Translations under genes and position numbers: made by a program | Notes under the pieces: model-generated | Databases searched by the model: none | Seen by the model: the letters and a program-made list of their open reading frames with translations, nothing else | What the model was told of the DNA's origin: nothing | Source: CAMDHY01 sp046156265 | Lineage (GTDB): Bacteria > Pseudomonadota > Alphaproteobacteria > Rhizobiales > Segnochrobactraceae | NCBI RefSeq assembly: GCF_046156265.1 | Contig: NZ_JAWDIR010000022.1 | Span: 186,001-250,000, forward strand | DNA: 64,000 nt | Reading direction: 5' to 3' | Shown: piece by piece, positions 37,361 through 46,560 of the stretch | Position numbering within the stretch: position 1 is the first letter of the stretch | Layout: every line of letters begins with the position of its first letter

Positions 37361-40347
37361 GCCAGGATCCGGTCCAGGACCCGGCCGCCCATCCGGTGAG
37401 AGTTCAGGCGGGAGACCCGGCCCGCGACCGCGCATCCGGCTCGGGACAGGACCCGGCGCCCTCGTCCGAACCGACCGCGGCTTCCGGCTCCGCAATGGCG
37501 GGACCCGAGGGGGCGGCGCCGCGGCGGCGGCGGCACGCGAGCCTGCTCGTCAAGTTCGTCGCCTACATCGCCGTTCTCGGCGTGCTGCCGCTGCTGGTGC
37601 TCGGGCTGACCTCGTTCGAGGTGTCGCAGACCGTGGTGGACCGGCTGGCGGCACGCTATTCGGTGGCGCTGCTCGAGGCGGAGCGGGACTATCTCGACCT
37701 GCAGCTCGAACAGGTGGAATCGCTGATCGGCAGCATCGTCAGCGTCGACGACATCGTCGACGCGGTGTCGCAGGAGCGCATCGAGACCGACGCCTACACC
37801 CGCCTCGCGACGCAGGCGAAGGTCGGCTACATCCTCAGCAACTACCTCTACATCCGCGGGCTCGTGTCGATCGACGTGCTCGCCGCCAACGGCACCTACT
37901 ACCACGTTGGCGGCACCCTCGATTCCGCCCCGCCCGACAGCGACCGCCGCGGCGAGATCCTGTCGGCTCTCGCGAGCGCGGGCGAGCGGACGCACTGGTT
38001 CGGCATCGTCGAGAACCTCAACCCGCGCTCGCCCGACAGGCTGGTGATCACCGCCGGCCGCGGCATCTGGCGCACCGACCGCGAGACGGTGACACGGCGG
38101 GCGGTCGCCTCGGTGCTGGTCAACTTCGACGTCGACGCGCTCTACCGGCAGTTCGTGGTGTCGAGCCTCGGGGTCGGCTCGCATCTGATGGTTGTCGATG
38201 GCAGCCGGCGCATCGTCTACCACCCGCACGCCGAGCGCATCGGCACGACGGTGCCGGAGGACCTCATCGCCGCCCTCGCCGATCCGCCGGCGGCCACCGA
38301 GATGACGATCGACGGCGTCGAGACGCTGGTGACGGCGGTGCGCTCGAACCAGACCGGCTGGTGGGTGCTGGCGCTGGTGCCGCAGCGGACGATCCGGGCG
38401 GAGACGGCCGGCATTGCGCTCGCCACCTCGGTGGCGCTGCTGATCTGCCTCGCCTTCGTCGCCGCCGTCGGGTTCGCGCTGTCGCAGACGGTGGTGACGC
38501 CGCTGAAGCAGCTGACCGAGCGCTTCAAGCGCTTCCAGGCGGGCGATCCGGCGGCGCTGCGGCCGGTGCCGGTGAACGGCCAGGACGAGATCGCCGAGCT
38601 GTCCCGCTGGTTCAACACCTTCGTGCAGACGGCCGACGAGCGCCGGCGGGCGGACCGGGCGCTCCGCGACAGCGAGGAGCGCTATGCCCTGGCGATCCGC
38701 GGCGCCAACGATTCCCTGTGGGACTGGGACCTGAAGACCAACCGGCTCTATCTGTCGCCGCGGTGGAAGACGATGCTCGGCTACCGCGAGGAGGACGTGC
38801 GGGACGCGCCGTCGATCTGGTTCGACCGCATGCACCCCGGCGACCGCGCCGCCGTGCTCGGCGCGCTGGAGGACCACCTCGCCGGCCGCTCGCCGCATTT
38901 CGAGATCGAGCACCGCCTGCTCGCCTCCGACGGCACCTATCTGTGGATGCTGGTGCGCGGCCTCGCCGTCCGCGACGAGCACGGCGTGCCCTACCGCATG
39001 GCCGGCTCGCACTCCGACGTCACCGCCCGCAAGCGTGCCGAGGCGAAGCTGCGCCACGACGCCCTGCACGACGTCGTCACCGGGCTCGCCAACCGGCGGG
39101 CGCTGTTCGACCAGGTGGAGGAGGCACTCGCGGCGGCACGCGAGACGGGCCGGTCGGTCGGGCTCCTGATGTTCGACCTCGACCACTTCAAGGACATCAA
39201 CGACACCCTCGGCCACGAGACGGGAGACCAATTGCTCGCCGCGGTGGCGCAGGTGGCGAGCGAGATCGTTGGGGAGAGCGACCGCGTGGCGCGGCTCGGC
39301 GGCGACGAGTTCGCCGTGCTGTGTCCGACGATCCCGGAACCGGATGCGCTCGCCGGTATCGCCGGGCGCATCGTCGAGCGGCTGCGGTTGCCGCTCGCCG
39401 TCGGCGAGCGGCGCTTCTCCATCACGGTGAGCGTCGGCGTTTCCGTCTCGGGACCGGCGACGACATCGGATGACCTCGTGCGCGAGGCCGATCTCGCCCT
39501 CTACGAGGCGAAACGCACCGGCCGCAACCGCGTCTGCTTCTTCGACGAGGAACTGGAGCGGCAGGCGCATGACAGGCTGGCGATCGAGACGCTGCTGCGC
39601 ACCGAGCCGGCCGAGACGGCGCTGTTCCTCTTGTTCCAGCCGCAGGTCGATGCCGCCACGGGCGCCATCCGGCGCTTCGAGGCGCTCGCCCGCTGGCGCT
39701 GTGCCGACGGCTCGGTGCTGCGGCCGGACCACTTCGTGCCCGCCGCCGAGCGATCCGGGCTGATCCAGGAGATGACGCGGCTCATCGTCCGCCGCGCCCT
39801 GGAGGCGGTGGCGGCGATCGACGCCGCCGGCGGCAGCGACATCGGCATGTCGATCAACCTGTCGGCGATCGACCTCGAGCACACCGACTTCGCCGACGAG
39901 ATCACGGCGATGCTTGCCGAACATGCCGTCGATCCGCCGCGCATCGAGTTCGAGATCACCGAGGGGGTGCTGCTGCGATCGTCCCCGGCGGTGATGGAGA
40001 ACATCCGACGGCTCGGCGCCATCGGCTGCCGCTTCGCCCTCGACGACTTCGGCACCGGCTTCTCCTCGCTCGCCTACCTCCGGCAGTTCCCGATCCACAC
40101 CATCAAGATCGACAAGTCGTTCGTCGACGGTATCGGCAGCGACCGCGGCGACGAGGAACTGGCGCGGGTCGTCATCACGCTCGGCGGCACGATGTCGAAG
40201 CTCGTCGTCGCCGAGGGGGTGGAGACGCAGGCGCAGGCCGACTTCCTCACCGCCGAGGGCTGCGACCTCCTGCAGGGCTATTTGTTCGCCCGGCCGATGC
40301 CGCTCGCCGAGGCGGCCGACACCATCCGGACCCGCCGCCGCGCCTGA
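37357..40347 (+). CDS. Membrane sensor with HAMP, PAS, GGDEF and EAL domains (c-di-GMP turnover)
   Basis: The 996-residue protein has a membrane span at residues 63-87, a periplasmic sensor of about 260 residues (cache-like length), a second span at about 350-375, then HAMP, PAS (YALAIRGANDSLWDWD), GGDEF and EAL. GGDEF is intact at 648-652, so cyclase activity is likely. EAL is intact at 775-777, with the later EITEGVL and LDDFGTGFSSLAYL motifs, so phosphodiesterase activity is also likely. The position that usually holds the RxxD inhibitory site reads GESD, so feedback inhibition by c-di-GMP may be absent. It starts inside the last codon of the binding protein (ATGA). Which activity dominates cannot be told from sequence. 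Confidence 0.93.
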   Translation: MSQDPVQDPAAHPVRVQAGDPARDRASGSGQDPAPSSEPTAASGSAMAGPEGAAPRRRRHASLLVKFVAYIAVLGVLPLLVLGLTSFEVSQTVVDRLAARYSVALLEAERDYLDLQLEQVESLIGSIVSVDDIVDAVSQERIETDAYTRLATQAKVGYILSNYLYIRGLVSIDVLAANGTYYHVGGTLDSAPPDSDRRGEILSALASAGERTHWFGIVENLNPRSPDRLVITAGRGIWRTDRETVTRRAVASVLVNFDVDALYRQFVVSSLGVGSHLMVVDGSRRIVYHPHAERIGTTVPEDLIAALADPPAATEMTIDGVETLVTAVRSNQTGWWVLALVPQRTIRAETAGIALATSVALLICLAFVAAVGFALSQTVVTPLKQLTERFKRFQAGDPAALRPVPVNGQDEIAELSRWFNTFVQTADERRRADRALRDSEERYALAIRGANDSLWDWDLKTNRLYLSPRWKTMLGYREEDVRDAPSIWFDRMHPGDRAAVLGALEDHLAGRSPHFEIEHRLLASDGTYLWMLVRGLAVRDEHGVPYRMAGSHSDVTARKRAEAKLRHDALHDVVTGLANRRALFDQVEEALAAARETGRSVGLLMFDLDHFKDINDTLGHETGDQLLAAVAQVASEIVGESDRVARLGGDEFAVLCPTIPEPDALAGIAGRIVERLRLPLAVGERRFSITVSVGVSVSGPATTSDDLVREADLALYEAKRTGRNRVCFFDEELERQAHDRLAIETLLRTEPAETALFLLFQPQVDAATGAIRRFEALARWRCADGSVLRPDHFVPAAERSGLIQEMTRLIVRRALEAVAAIDAAGGSDIGMSINLSAIDLEHTDFADEITAMLAEHAVDPPRIEFEITEGVLLRSSPAVMENIRRLGAIGCRFALDDFGTGFSSLAYLRQFPIHTIKIDKSFVDGIGSDRGDEELARVVITLGGTMSKLVVAEGVETQAQADFLTAEGCDLLQGYLFARPMPLAEAADTIRTRRRA

Positions 40348-40434
40348 GTGCCGCGGCCGCTTGCGGGTGTGTCGATAGTGGGAGTAGCGTCCGACGTTGC
40401 GCCGCACAATCGGCGTCGAGGCCCATGTCCACCC

Positions 40435-42357
40435 ATGAGTAGCGCCAAGCCGGCCGTCGCCGGAGCCACGGCCGAGCCGTCCGGCGAGACCACCCCTGTG
40501 GCCGGCGGCAACCTCCTCGCCCTGACGCTGGGCAGCGTCGGCGTCGTCTACGGCGACATTGGGACGAGCCCTCTCTACGCCTTCCGCGAGGCGCTCGCCG
40601 CCGCCGACCAGGACGGCACGATTTCGCGCGTCGAGGTCTACGGCGTGCTGTCCCTGATCCTGTGGGCGCTCGTGCTGATCGTCACGGTCAAGTACGTGCT
40701 GATCCTGCTGCGCGCCGACAACCGCGGCGAGGGTGGCACGCTGGCGCTGATGGCGCTCGCCCGCACCGCCTTCGGGCGCGGCGCCGGCGTCATGCTGGCG
40801 CTCGGCATCGCCGGGGCGGCGTTGTTCTACGGCGACGCGATCATCACGCCGGCGATCTCGGTGCTGTCGGCGGTCGAGGGCCTGAAGCTCGTCGAGCCGC
40901 GCTTCGAGCCGTTCGTGCTGCCGATCACGCTCGCCATCATCGCCGGGCTGTTTCTCGTGCAGAACCGCGGCACCGGCCGCGTCGCCGCCTTCTTCGGGCC
41001 GATCACGGCGGTCTGGTTCTTTGCGATGGGGGCGGCGGGAGCCGTCCACATCCTCGACGACCCCGGCGTGCTGAACGCGCTCAATCCCTGGTATGGCGCG
41101 CTGTTCATGGCCGAGCACGGGCAGGCCGGGCTGATTGCCCTCGGCGCCGTCTTCCTCGCCGTGACGGGCGCCGAGGCGCTTTATGCCGACCTCGGCCACT
41201 TCGGACGGCGACCGATCCGCCTCGCCTGGTTCGTGCTGGTGCTGCCGGCGCTCGCCCTCAACTATCTCGGGCAGGGGGCGCTGGTGCTGTCGCAGCCGGA
41301 GGCGGCGGAGAACCCGTTCTTCCTGCTCTTCCCCGGCTGGGCGCTGGTGCCGATGGTGCTGCTCGCCACCGCCGCCACCGTCATCGCCAGCCAGGCGGTG
41401 ATCACCGGAGCGTTCTCGCTGAGCCGGCAGGCGGTACAGCTCGGGCTGCTGCCGCGGCTCACCATCCGCCATACCTCGGCCGAGCACGCCGGCCAGATCT
41501 ATGTGCCGCAGGTGAACCTGCTGCTGTTCCTCGGCGTCGTGCTGCTGGTCGGCATGTTCGGCACCTCGGCGGCGCTGGCGTCGGCCTATGGCATCGCCGT
41601 CACCGGCACCATGGTGGTGACGGTGCTGATGGCCTTCGTCGTCGTCTGGAAGGTGTGGCGGTGGCCGCTCGGGGCGGCAGTCGCGGTCATCCTGCCGTTC
41701 CTCGTCATCGACGTCACCTTTCTTGCCGCCAACCTGCTGAAGGTCCACCACGGCGGCTGGGTGCCGCTGCTCGTCGCGGGCCTTATCGTGCTGTTGATGC
41801 TGACGTGGCGGCGAGGCTCGCGCCTGCTGATCGAGAAGACACGGCGGAGCGAGGTGCCGCTCACCGACCTCATCGCCAGCCTCGAGAAGCGCCACCCGCA
41901 CCGCGTCCCCGGCACGGCGGTTTTCCTGACCAGCGACCCGCTGTCGGCGCCGTCGTCGCTGATGCACAACCTCAAGCACAACAAGGTGCTGCACGAGCAC
42001 AACGTCATCCTGACGATCCTGTCGAGCGACGCGCCGCGCGTGCCGGAGGCGGAGCGCATCACCATCGAGAGGCTGTCGGAGCACTTCAGCAAGGTGACCA
42101 TGCAGTTCGGCTTCGTCGAGGAACCGAACGTGCCGCAGGCCCTGCAGATCTGCCGGCGGCTCGGCTGGAAGTTCGAGATCCTGAAGACCTCGTTCTTCCT
42201 CTCCCGCCGCTCGATCCGGCCGGCAGCGAAATCCGCCATGCCGCTGTGGCAGGACCGCATCTTCATCGTGCTCGCCCGCAACGCCAGCGACGCCACCGAC
42301 TATTTCCAGATCCCGACAGACCGGGTGGTGGAGATCGGCATGCAGGTGAGCGTCTGA
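40435..42357 (+). CDS. kup: Kup-type potassium uptake protein
   Basis: The 640-residue product is a KUP/HAK potassium:proton symporter of the inner membrane. It has the family signature GSVGVVYGDIGTSPLYAF near the N-terminus, about 12 membrane spans, the ALYADLGHFGRRPIRLAW stretch and a C-terminal cytoplasmic domain (MHNLKHNKVLHEHNVIL) typical of the family. The ATG at 40435 is in frame with an upstream stretch that lacks homology. It lies about 90 bp after the GGDEF-EAL gene and may be transcribed independently. No c-di-AMP riboswitch was seen. Confidence 0.95.
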   Translation: MSSAKPAVAGATAEPSGETTPVAGGNLLALTLGSVGVVYGDIGTSPLYAFREALAAADQDGTISRVEVYGVLSLILWALVLIVTVKYVLILLRADNRGEGGTLALMALARTAFGRGAGVMLALGIAGAALFYGDAIITPAISVLSAVEGLKLVEPRFEPFVLPITLAIIAGLFLVQNRGTGRVAAFFGPITAVWFFAMGAAGAVHILDDPGVLNALNPWYGALFMAEHGQAGLIALGAVFLAVTGAEALYADLGHFGRRPIRLAWFVLVLPALALNYLGQGALVLSQPEAAENPFFLLFPGWALVPMVLLATAATVIASQAVITGAFSLSRQAVQLGLLPRLTIRHTSAEHAGQIYVPQVNLLLFLGVVLLVGMFGTSAALASAYGIAVTGTMVVTVLMAFVVVWKVWRWPLGAAVAVILPFLVIDVTFLAANLLKVHHGGWVPLLVAGLIVLLMLTWRRGSRLLIEKTRRSEVPLTDLIASLEKRHPHRVPGTAVFLTSDPLSAPSSLMHNLKHNKVLHEHNVILTILSSDAPRVPEAERITIERLSEHFSKVTMQFGFVEEPNVPQALQICRRLGWKFEILKTSFFLSRRSIRPAAKSAMPLWQDRIFIVLARNASDATDYFQIPTDRVVEIGMQVSV

Positions 42358-42468
42358 CGGTGAGTGTCTGAAGGTGAGCGTCTGACGGCAGGCATCCGAG
42401 GCGCCTCCCCTCGACGGGCGGGGGGCGGGCGGCGCACACTGGCGGGAGAGACTGCGCCGGAGCCTTCC

Positions 42469-43839
42469 ATGCCGACCACCGACGTGCCGACCAATCCCGC
42501 CGAATGCATCGCCTGGCTCAGACGCCTGAACATCGACGAGGTCGAGTGCATCGTCCCCGACATGAACGGGATGATGCGCGGCAAGATCGTGCCGCGAGAG
42601 GACTTCATCCGCGCCTTCTCGAGCACCGGGCTGCGGCTGCCCGAGCACGTGCTGATCCAGGGGGTGACGGGTGATTCCGTCTACGACACCAAGGTCGCCG
42701 CCGAGATCGACCAGGACATCCGCGCCGTGCCGGATGTGGGCACCATCCGCATCGTGCCCTGGTACGGGCTGCCGACGGCGCAGGTGATCTGCGACTGCGC
42801 CTTCACCGACGGCACGCCCGTCGACTATGCGCCGCGCTCGGTGCTGCGCGCCGTGCTCGACGCCTACAAGGCGCGGGGCCTGAAACCCATCATCGCCCCG
42901 GAGATCGAGTTCTATCTCGTCGCCAAGTCGACCGACCACGACCTGCCGCTGGCCGCCCCGCCCGGCCAGTCCGGCCGCGCCGAGAGCGGCCGCCAGGCCT
43001 ACGGCATCGAGGCGGCGAACGAGTTCGACCCGGTGGTGGAGGCGATCTATTCCTTCGCCGAGGCCTCGCGCATCGAGATCGGCACGATGGCGCACGAGAG
43101 CGGGCCGGCGCAGCTCGAGATGAACTTCCGCCACGGCGACCCGATGGAACTCGCCGACCAGGCCTTCCTGTTCAAGCGGACGGCGCGGCAGGCGGCGATG
43201 CGGCACGGCATGTTCGCCACCTTCATGGCGCAGCCGCACGTCAACGAGCCGGGCTCGGCGATGCATATCCACCAGTCGGTGGTGCGCACCTCCGACGGCG
43301 GCAACATCTTCGTCGAGCCCGACGCCTCCGACTCGGCCGCGCTGCTGCACTACGTCTCCGGTCTGCAGCGCCACGTGCCGACGGCGATGCCGCTGTTCTG
43401 CCCGAACGTGAATTCCTACCGCCGCATCCGTCTGGAATCGGATGCGCCGATCAACGTCCACTGGGGCCGTGACAACCGCACCTGCGGCCTGCGGGTGCCG
43501 GACGCGCCGCCGGAGGCGCGCCGCATCGAGAACCGCGTCGTCGGCGCCGACGCCAACCCCTATCTCGCCACCGCTGCCACCCTCGCCTGCGGGCTGATCG
43601 GGCTCGAGGAAGCGCAGGAGCCGGCGCCGATCGTGACGATCGACGCGCACACGCTGCCGTTCGCGCTGCCGCGCCACCTGCACGACGCGCTGTCGCTGTT
43701 CGAGGCGGCCGAGCCGCTCCGGCGCGTGCTCGGCGGCCGCTTCGTCGACGCCTTCACCGAGGTGAAGCGCTTCGAGTGGCAGCTCTACAACCGCGTCATC
43801 TCGAGCTGGGAGCGGGAATACCTGCTGCTCAACGTCTGA
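42469..43839 (+). CDS. Glutamine-synthetase-family ligase (gamma-glutamyl-amine type)
   Basis: The 456-residue protein has the GS beta-grasp start (VECIVPDMNGMMRGKIVP) and the catalytic domain motifs HESGPAQLEMNF, PGSAMHIHQSV and NRTCGLRVPDAP, with ADANPYLATAATL. This short GS type includes gamma-glutamylputrescine synthetase (PuuA) and similar amine ligases. ATP plus glutamate plus an amine is the likely reaction, not ammonia assimilation. No adenylylation-site tyrosine loop of GlnA is recognisable. The ATG at 42469 follows a stretch without homology. A GST gene follows after 71 bp. A second GS-family gene lies 2.7 kb downstream. Confidence 0.9.
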   Translation: MPTTDVPTNPAECIAWLRRLNIDEVECIVPDMNGMMRGKIVPREDFIRAFSSTGLRLPEHVLIQGVTGDSVYDTKVAAEIDQDIRAVPDVGTIRIVPWYGLPTAQVICDCAFTDGTPVDYAPRSVLRAVLDAYKARGLKPIIAPEIEFYLVAKSTDHDLPLAAPPGQSGRAESGRQAYGIEAANEFDPVVEAIYSFAEASRIEIGTMAHESGPAQLEMNFRHGDPMELADQAFLFKRTARQAAMRHGMFATFMAQPHVNEPGSAMHIHQSVVRTSDGGNIFVEPDASDSAALLHYVSGLQRHVPTAMPLFCPNVNSYRRIRLESDAPINVHWGRDNRTCGLRVPDAPPEARRIENRVVGADANPYLATAATLACGLIGLEEAQEPAPIVTIDAHTLPFALPRHLHDALSLFEAAEPLRRVLGGRFVDAFTEVKRFEWQLYNRVISSWEREYLLLNV

Positions 43840-43910
43840 CGCCGTCTTACTCCCTGTCCCAAATATCGCAGACGAGGGCGGACCACGCCCCATCGCACGA
43901 GGACACGCCC

Positions 43911-44738
43911 ATGGACACGCCGAAGCTGACGCTCTTCCACTACGATCGCTCCACCGCCGCGCAGCGCGTGCGCCTCGCCCTCGACGAGAAGCAGATCCCC
44001 TGGGAGAGCGTCATCGTCGACACCGCCCGCGGCGACGTCGGCAACCTGCCGCCGAACTATCACGCGCTGAACCCGAAGGGCCTGGTGCCGACGATCATCC
44101 ACGACGGCGTGGCGATCCCGGAGTCGCTCGTCATCCTCGAATATCTCGAGGACGTCTTCCAGGAGCGGCCGCTCCGGCCCGCCTCGCCGGTGGAGCGGGC
44201 GCGGGCGCGCATCTGGATGCGCAAGATCGACGAGAGCGTGCACGTCGCGAGCCGCACGGTCGGCGTCTGCATCGTCAACCGCTTCATCTACAAGGAGAAG
44301 GAGAAGGACAAGCTCTCCGAATACTACGCCACCATGAAGGACGGCGTGCGCAAGAAGAACGACCAGACCAACATCGAGTCCGGCCTCGATTCACCGCTGC
44401 TGCCGGGTTCGATCGCCACCTTCCGCAAGCTGTTCGAGGAGATGGACGAGACGCTAGGGAAGACCGAGCACCTCGCCGGCGACGGCTACTCGATGGCCGA
44501 CGTGGCGCTCGTCGTCTACGTGCGCCGGCTCGAGTCGTTCATGATGGCGCCGCTGTGGGCGCACCTCGGCAACCTCGACCGCTGGTACCGGCAGATCGCC
44601 GCGCGGCCGGCCTACCAGTCGGCCGTCGTCAGCTGGGGCGACGTGACGGAGGAGAAGCGGGTCCGGCACGGCACCGAGGCGTTCCCGCGGGTGGCCGAGC
44701 TCTGGCACGCGGCGGGCGGGGCGAAGGCAGCGGCATAA
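43911..44738 (+). CDS. Glutathione S-transferase family protein
   Basis: The 275-residue product has the N-terminal thioredoxin fold (LTLFHYDRSTAAQRVRLALDEK, residues 6-27) and the glutathione-binding motifs LVPTIIHDG and PESLVILEYLEDVF. The Ser in HYDRSTAAQ occupies the usual catalytic site. The C-domain is longer than in common GSTs, with a charged insert (FIYKEKEKDKLSEYY). A GAGG site is present about 8 bases before the ATG. The substrate is unknown. Placed between two GS-family genes, it may act on amine or aldehyde intermediates; that is only a guess from context. Confidence 0.87.
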   Translation: MDTPKLTLFHYDRSTAAQRVRLALDEKQIPWESVIVDTARGDVGNLPPNYHALNPKGLVPTIIHDGVAIPESLVILEYLEDVFQERPLRPASPVERARARIWMRKIDESVHVASRTVGVCIVNRFIYKEKEKDKLSEYYATMKDGVRKKNDQTNIESGLDSPLLPGSIATFRKLFEEMDETLGKTEHLAGDGYSMADVALVVYVRRLESFMMAPLWAHLGNLDRWYRQIAARPAYQSAVVSWGDVTEEKRVRHGTEAFPRVAELWHAAGGAKAAA

Positions 44739-44766
44739 GGGCCGCCGCCTTCTGAACGCCGGCCCG

Positions 44767-46311
44767 TCAGAGCTCCACCGTCGCCCGCTCCACAGGCGGC
44801 GGGGCGGCGGCCTTATGGTGGCCGTGCTTGCCGACGTCGTCGAGGCTGATGCCGGTGGTCTCGATGCGGAACCACCAGGTGACGGCGGCGCCGAGCAACG
44901 ACATCGCCACGAGGCCGTAGAGCAGCGCCTGCTGGCCGATCGCCGACAGCAGGATCGGGAAGCCGAAGGCGGTGAGGACCGCGCCGATCTTGGCGAAGGC
45001 GGCGGCGAAGCCCGCGCCCTTGCCGCGGATGGCGGTCGGGAAGACCTCGCCGGCGAGCAGGTAGGTCTGCGCGTTCGGGCCGAGGTTGGTCATGAAGTTG
45101 AACAGCATGAAGCCGATGAAGATCAGCGCCGTCGCCATCGACCCGTCGTAGTAGGCGGAGAAGGAGGCGATCAGGAGCCCGGCGGCGCAACCGATGAAGC
45201 CGAGAATCTGCAGGGGGATGCGGCCGACCCGGTCGGCGAGCAGCACGGCGAAGATGATGCCGACGATGAGCAGCACGTCGATCATCGCAGCCCCTTCGGC
45301 GGCGGCGACGTCGTTCTGGATGATCTCGGCGACGTTGCGGGCGTTGCCGCTGTCGTGGCCCAGCGTCGCGGCGAGGATCGTCGGGGTGAAGATGCCGATG
45401 CCGTAGGTGGAGAGGTCCTGCAGGAACCACGGCACCGAGGCGAGGATGGTGGCGCGGCGGTTCCTCGAAGTGAACAGGGCCATCCAGCCGCTGTCCTCCG
45501 CCTCCGCGGCCGTGTGCGGATGGGGGGCGGCGAGCACGACCTTCTTCGGATAGGCGGGCTTGCGCTGCAGCAGGCGGGCGGTCTCGCGCTCGGCCTCGTG
45601 GCGGCGGCCGCGGGCGAACAGCCAGGGCGCGCTCTCGGTGACGAAGAAGCGGCCGACGAGCACGATCGCGCCGGGGATGATGGCGGAGGCGTACATCCAC
45701 CGCCAGGCGGTGACGTCGGGGTCGAGGGTGAGGACGACGTAGCCGACGGCGGTTCCGACGAGCGCGCCGACCGCCTGGAAGGCGAAGGCGCCGAGCACCA
45801 GGCGGCCGCGGGCAGTGGTCGGGATGCTCTCGGAGATGATGAGGTGGGCCGTCGGATAGTCGCAGCCGAGCGCCAGGCCGATGCCGAACAGGAAGACGAC
45901 GAGCCAAGCGTAGCTCGGTGCCAGCGAGAGCAGCACCAGGAAGATGATGAACAGCACCATCTCGACGATGAACATCAGCTTGCGGCCGAACTGGTCGGCG
46001 AGGCCGCCGAGCAGCAGCGCCCCGACGAGGATGCCGGCGAGCGAGGCGGCCCCGACGACGCCGTGCTCCACCGCGCCGAGGCCGAACTCGTTGGCGATCA
46101 GCGGCATCGCCACGCCGGTCATGAAGACAACGAGGCCCTCGAAGAACTTGCCGGCGGCGGCGAGCCCCCAGATGCGCCACTGCATCGCCGTCATCGGCGT
46201 CACCGGCACGGGGGTGCCGTCGGGCCAGTTCGGACGCTCGTCGATGTAGTGCTGCACGGTCCTGCCGGTGGCGTGCTCGTGGCTTCCGTGGCCGGACGGC
46301 TGCTGCTGCAT
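44767..46311 (-). CDS. MFS transporter, metabolite:H+ symporter type
   Basis: The 514-residue, 12-span protein belongs to the sugar-porter-like MFS group. It has the loop motif GGLADQFGRKLMF between spans 2 and 3, a second copy ADRVGRIPLQI, and SESIPTTARGRL and AGEVFPTAIRGKGAG. Both ends are histidine-rich (GSHEHATGRTVQHY and GKHGHHKAAA). The substrate is unknown. I start it at the ATG at 46311, preceded by GGGGG at 5-6 bases; an ATG at 46326 and a GTG at 46359 are also in frame. It is divergent from the second GS-family gene and converges on the GST gene. Confidence 0.88.
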   Translation of the reverse strand: MQQQPSGHGSHEHATGRTVQHYIDERPNWPDGTPVPVTPMTAMQWRIWGLAAAGKFFEGLVVFMTGVAMPLIANEFGLGAVEHGVVGAASLAGILVGALLLGGLADQFGRKLMFIVEMVLFIIFLVLLSLAPSYAWLVVFLFGIGLALGCDYPTAHLIISESIPTTARGRLVLGAFAFQAVGALVGTAVGYVVLTLDPDVTAWRWMYASAIIPGAIVLVGRFFVTESAPWLFARGRRHEAERETARLLQRKPAYPKKVVLAAPHPHTAAEAEDSGWMALFTSRNRRATILASVPWFLQDLSTYGIGIFTPTILAATLGHDSGNARNVAEIIQNDVAAAEGAAMIDVLLIVGIIFAVLLADRVGRIPLQILGFIGCAAGLLIASFSAYYDGSMATALIFIGFMLFNFMTNLGPNAQTYLLAGEVFPTAIRGKGAGFAAAFAKIGAVLTAFGFPILLSAIGQQALLYGLVAMSLLGAAVTWWFRIETTGISLDDVGKHGHHKAAAPPPVERATVEL

Positions 46312-46479
46312 GGAAGACCCCCGCATCGACCGGCGCACCGCCGGCGTGTCGGCCGGCACCTTGATGGCGTTGCATGAAAGGCGCGTGACGGTGCGAGCCG
46401 GCTAAGGATAAGGCGCGGCACTGCCGTCGTCCCGCCGTGCCTGCCGCTCCAGTCTTTCCCGGCTCAGCGTGCGCCGCGA

Positions 46480-46508
46480 TTGACCGCGTGCGGGGCGGCC
46501 GTGCTACG
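46480..46508 (+). promoter_or_regulatory. Candidate promoter of the second GS-family gene
   Basis: TTGACC at 46480-46485 and GCTACG at 46503-46508 are separated by 17 bp, about 50 bp before the start codon. The -35 is good and the -10 weak. Confidence 0.35.
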
Positions 46509-46560
46509 CATCGGGCGCGGCCCGCAAGCGGCCGGGGGAAAACTTTCGACGAGGACCATG

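Noticed and set aside
37357..40347. GGDEF-EAL protein as a catalytically dead c-di-GMP receptor
   Set aside because: GGDEF, EAL, the later glutamate motif and DDFGTG are all intact.
37246..43893. 2215-residue minus-strand ORF, the longest in the window
   Set aside because: It runs antisense to the GGDEF-EAL, kup and GS genes; sequence is Arg/His/Gln-rich without motifs. A shadow, not a giant protein.
44815..46377. 520-residue plus-strand ORF antisense to the MFS transporter
   Set aside because: Very rich in Asp, Glu, Arg and His with no hydrophobic segments; the minus-strand frame has clear membrane spans and MFS motifs.
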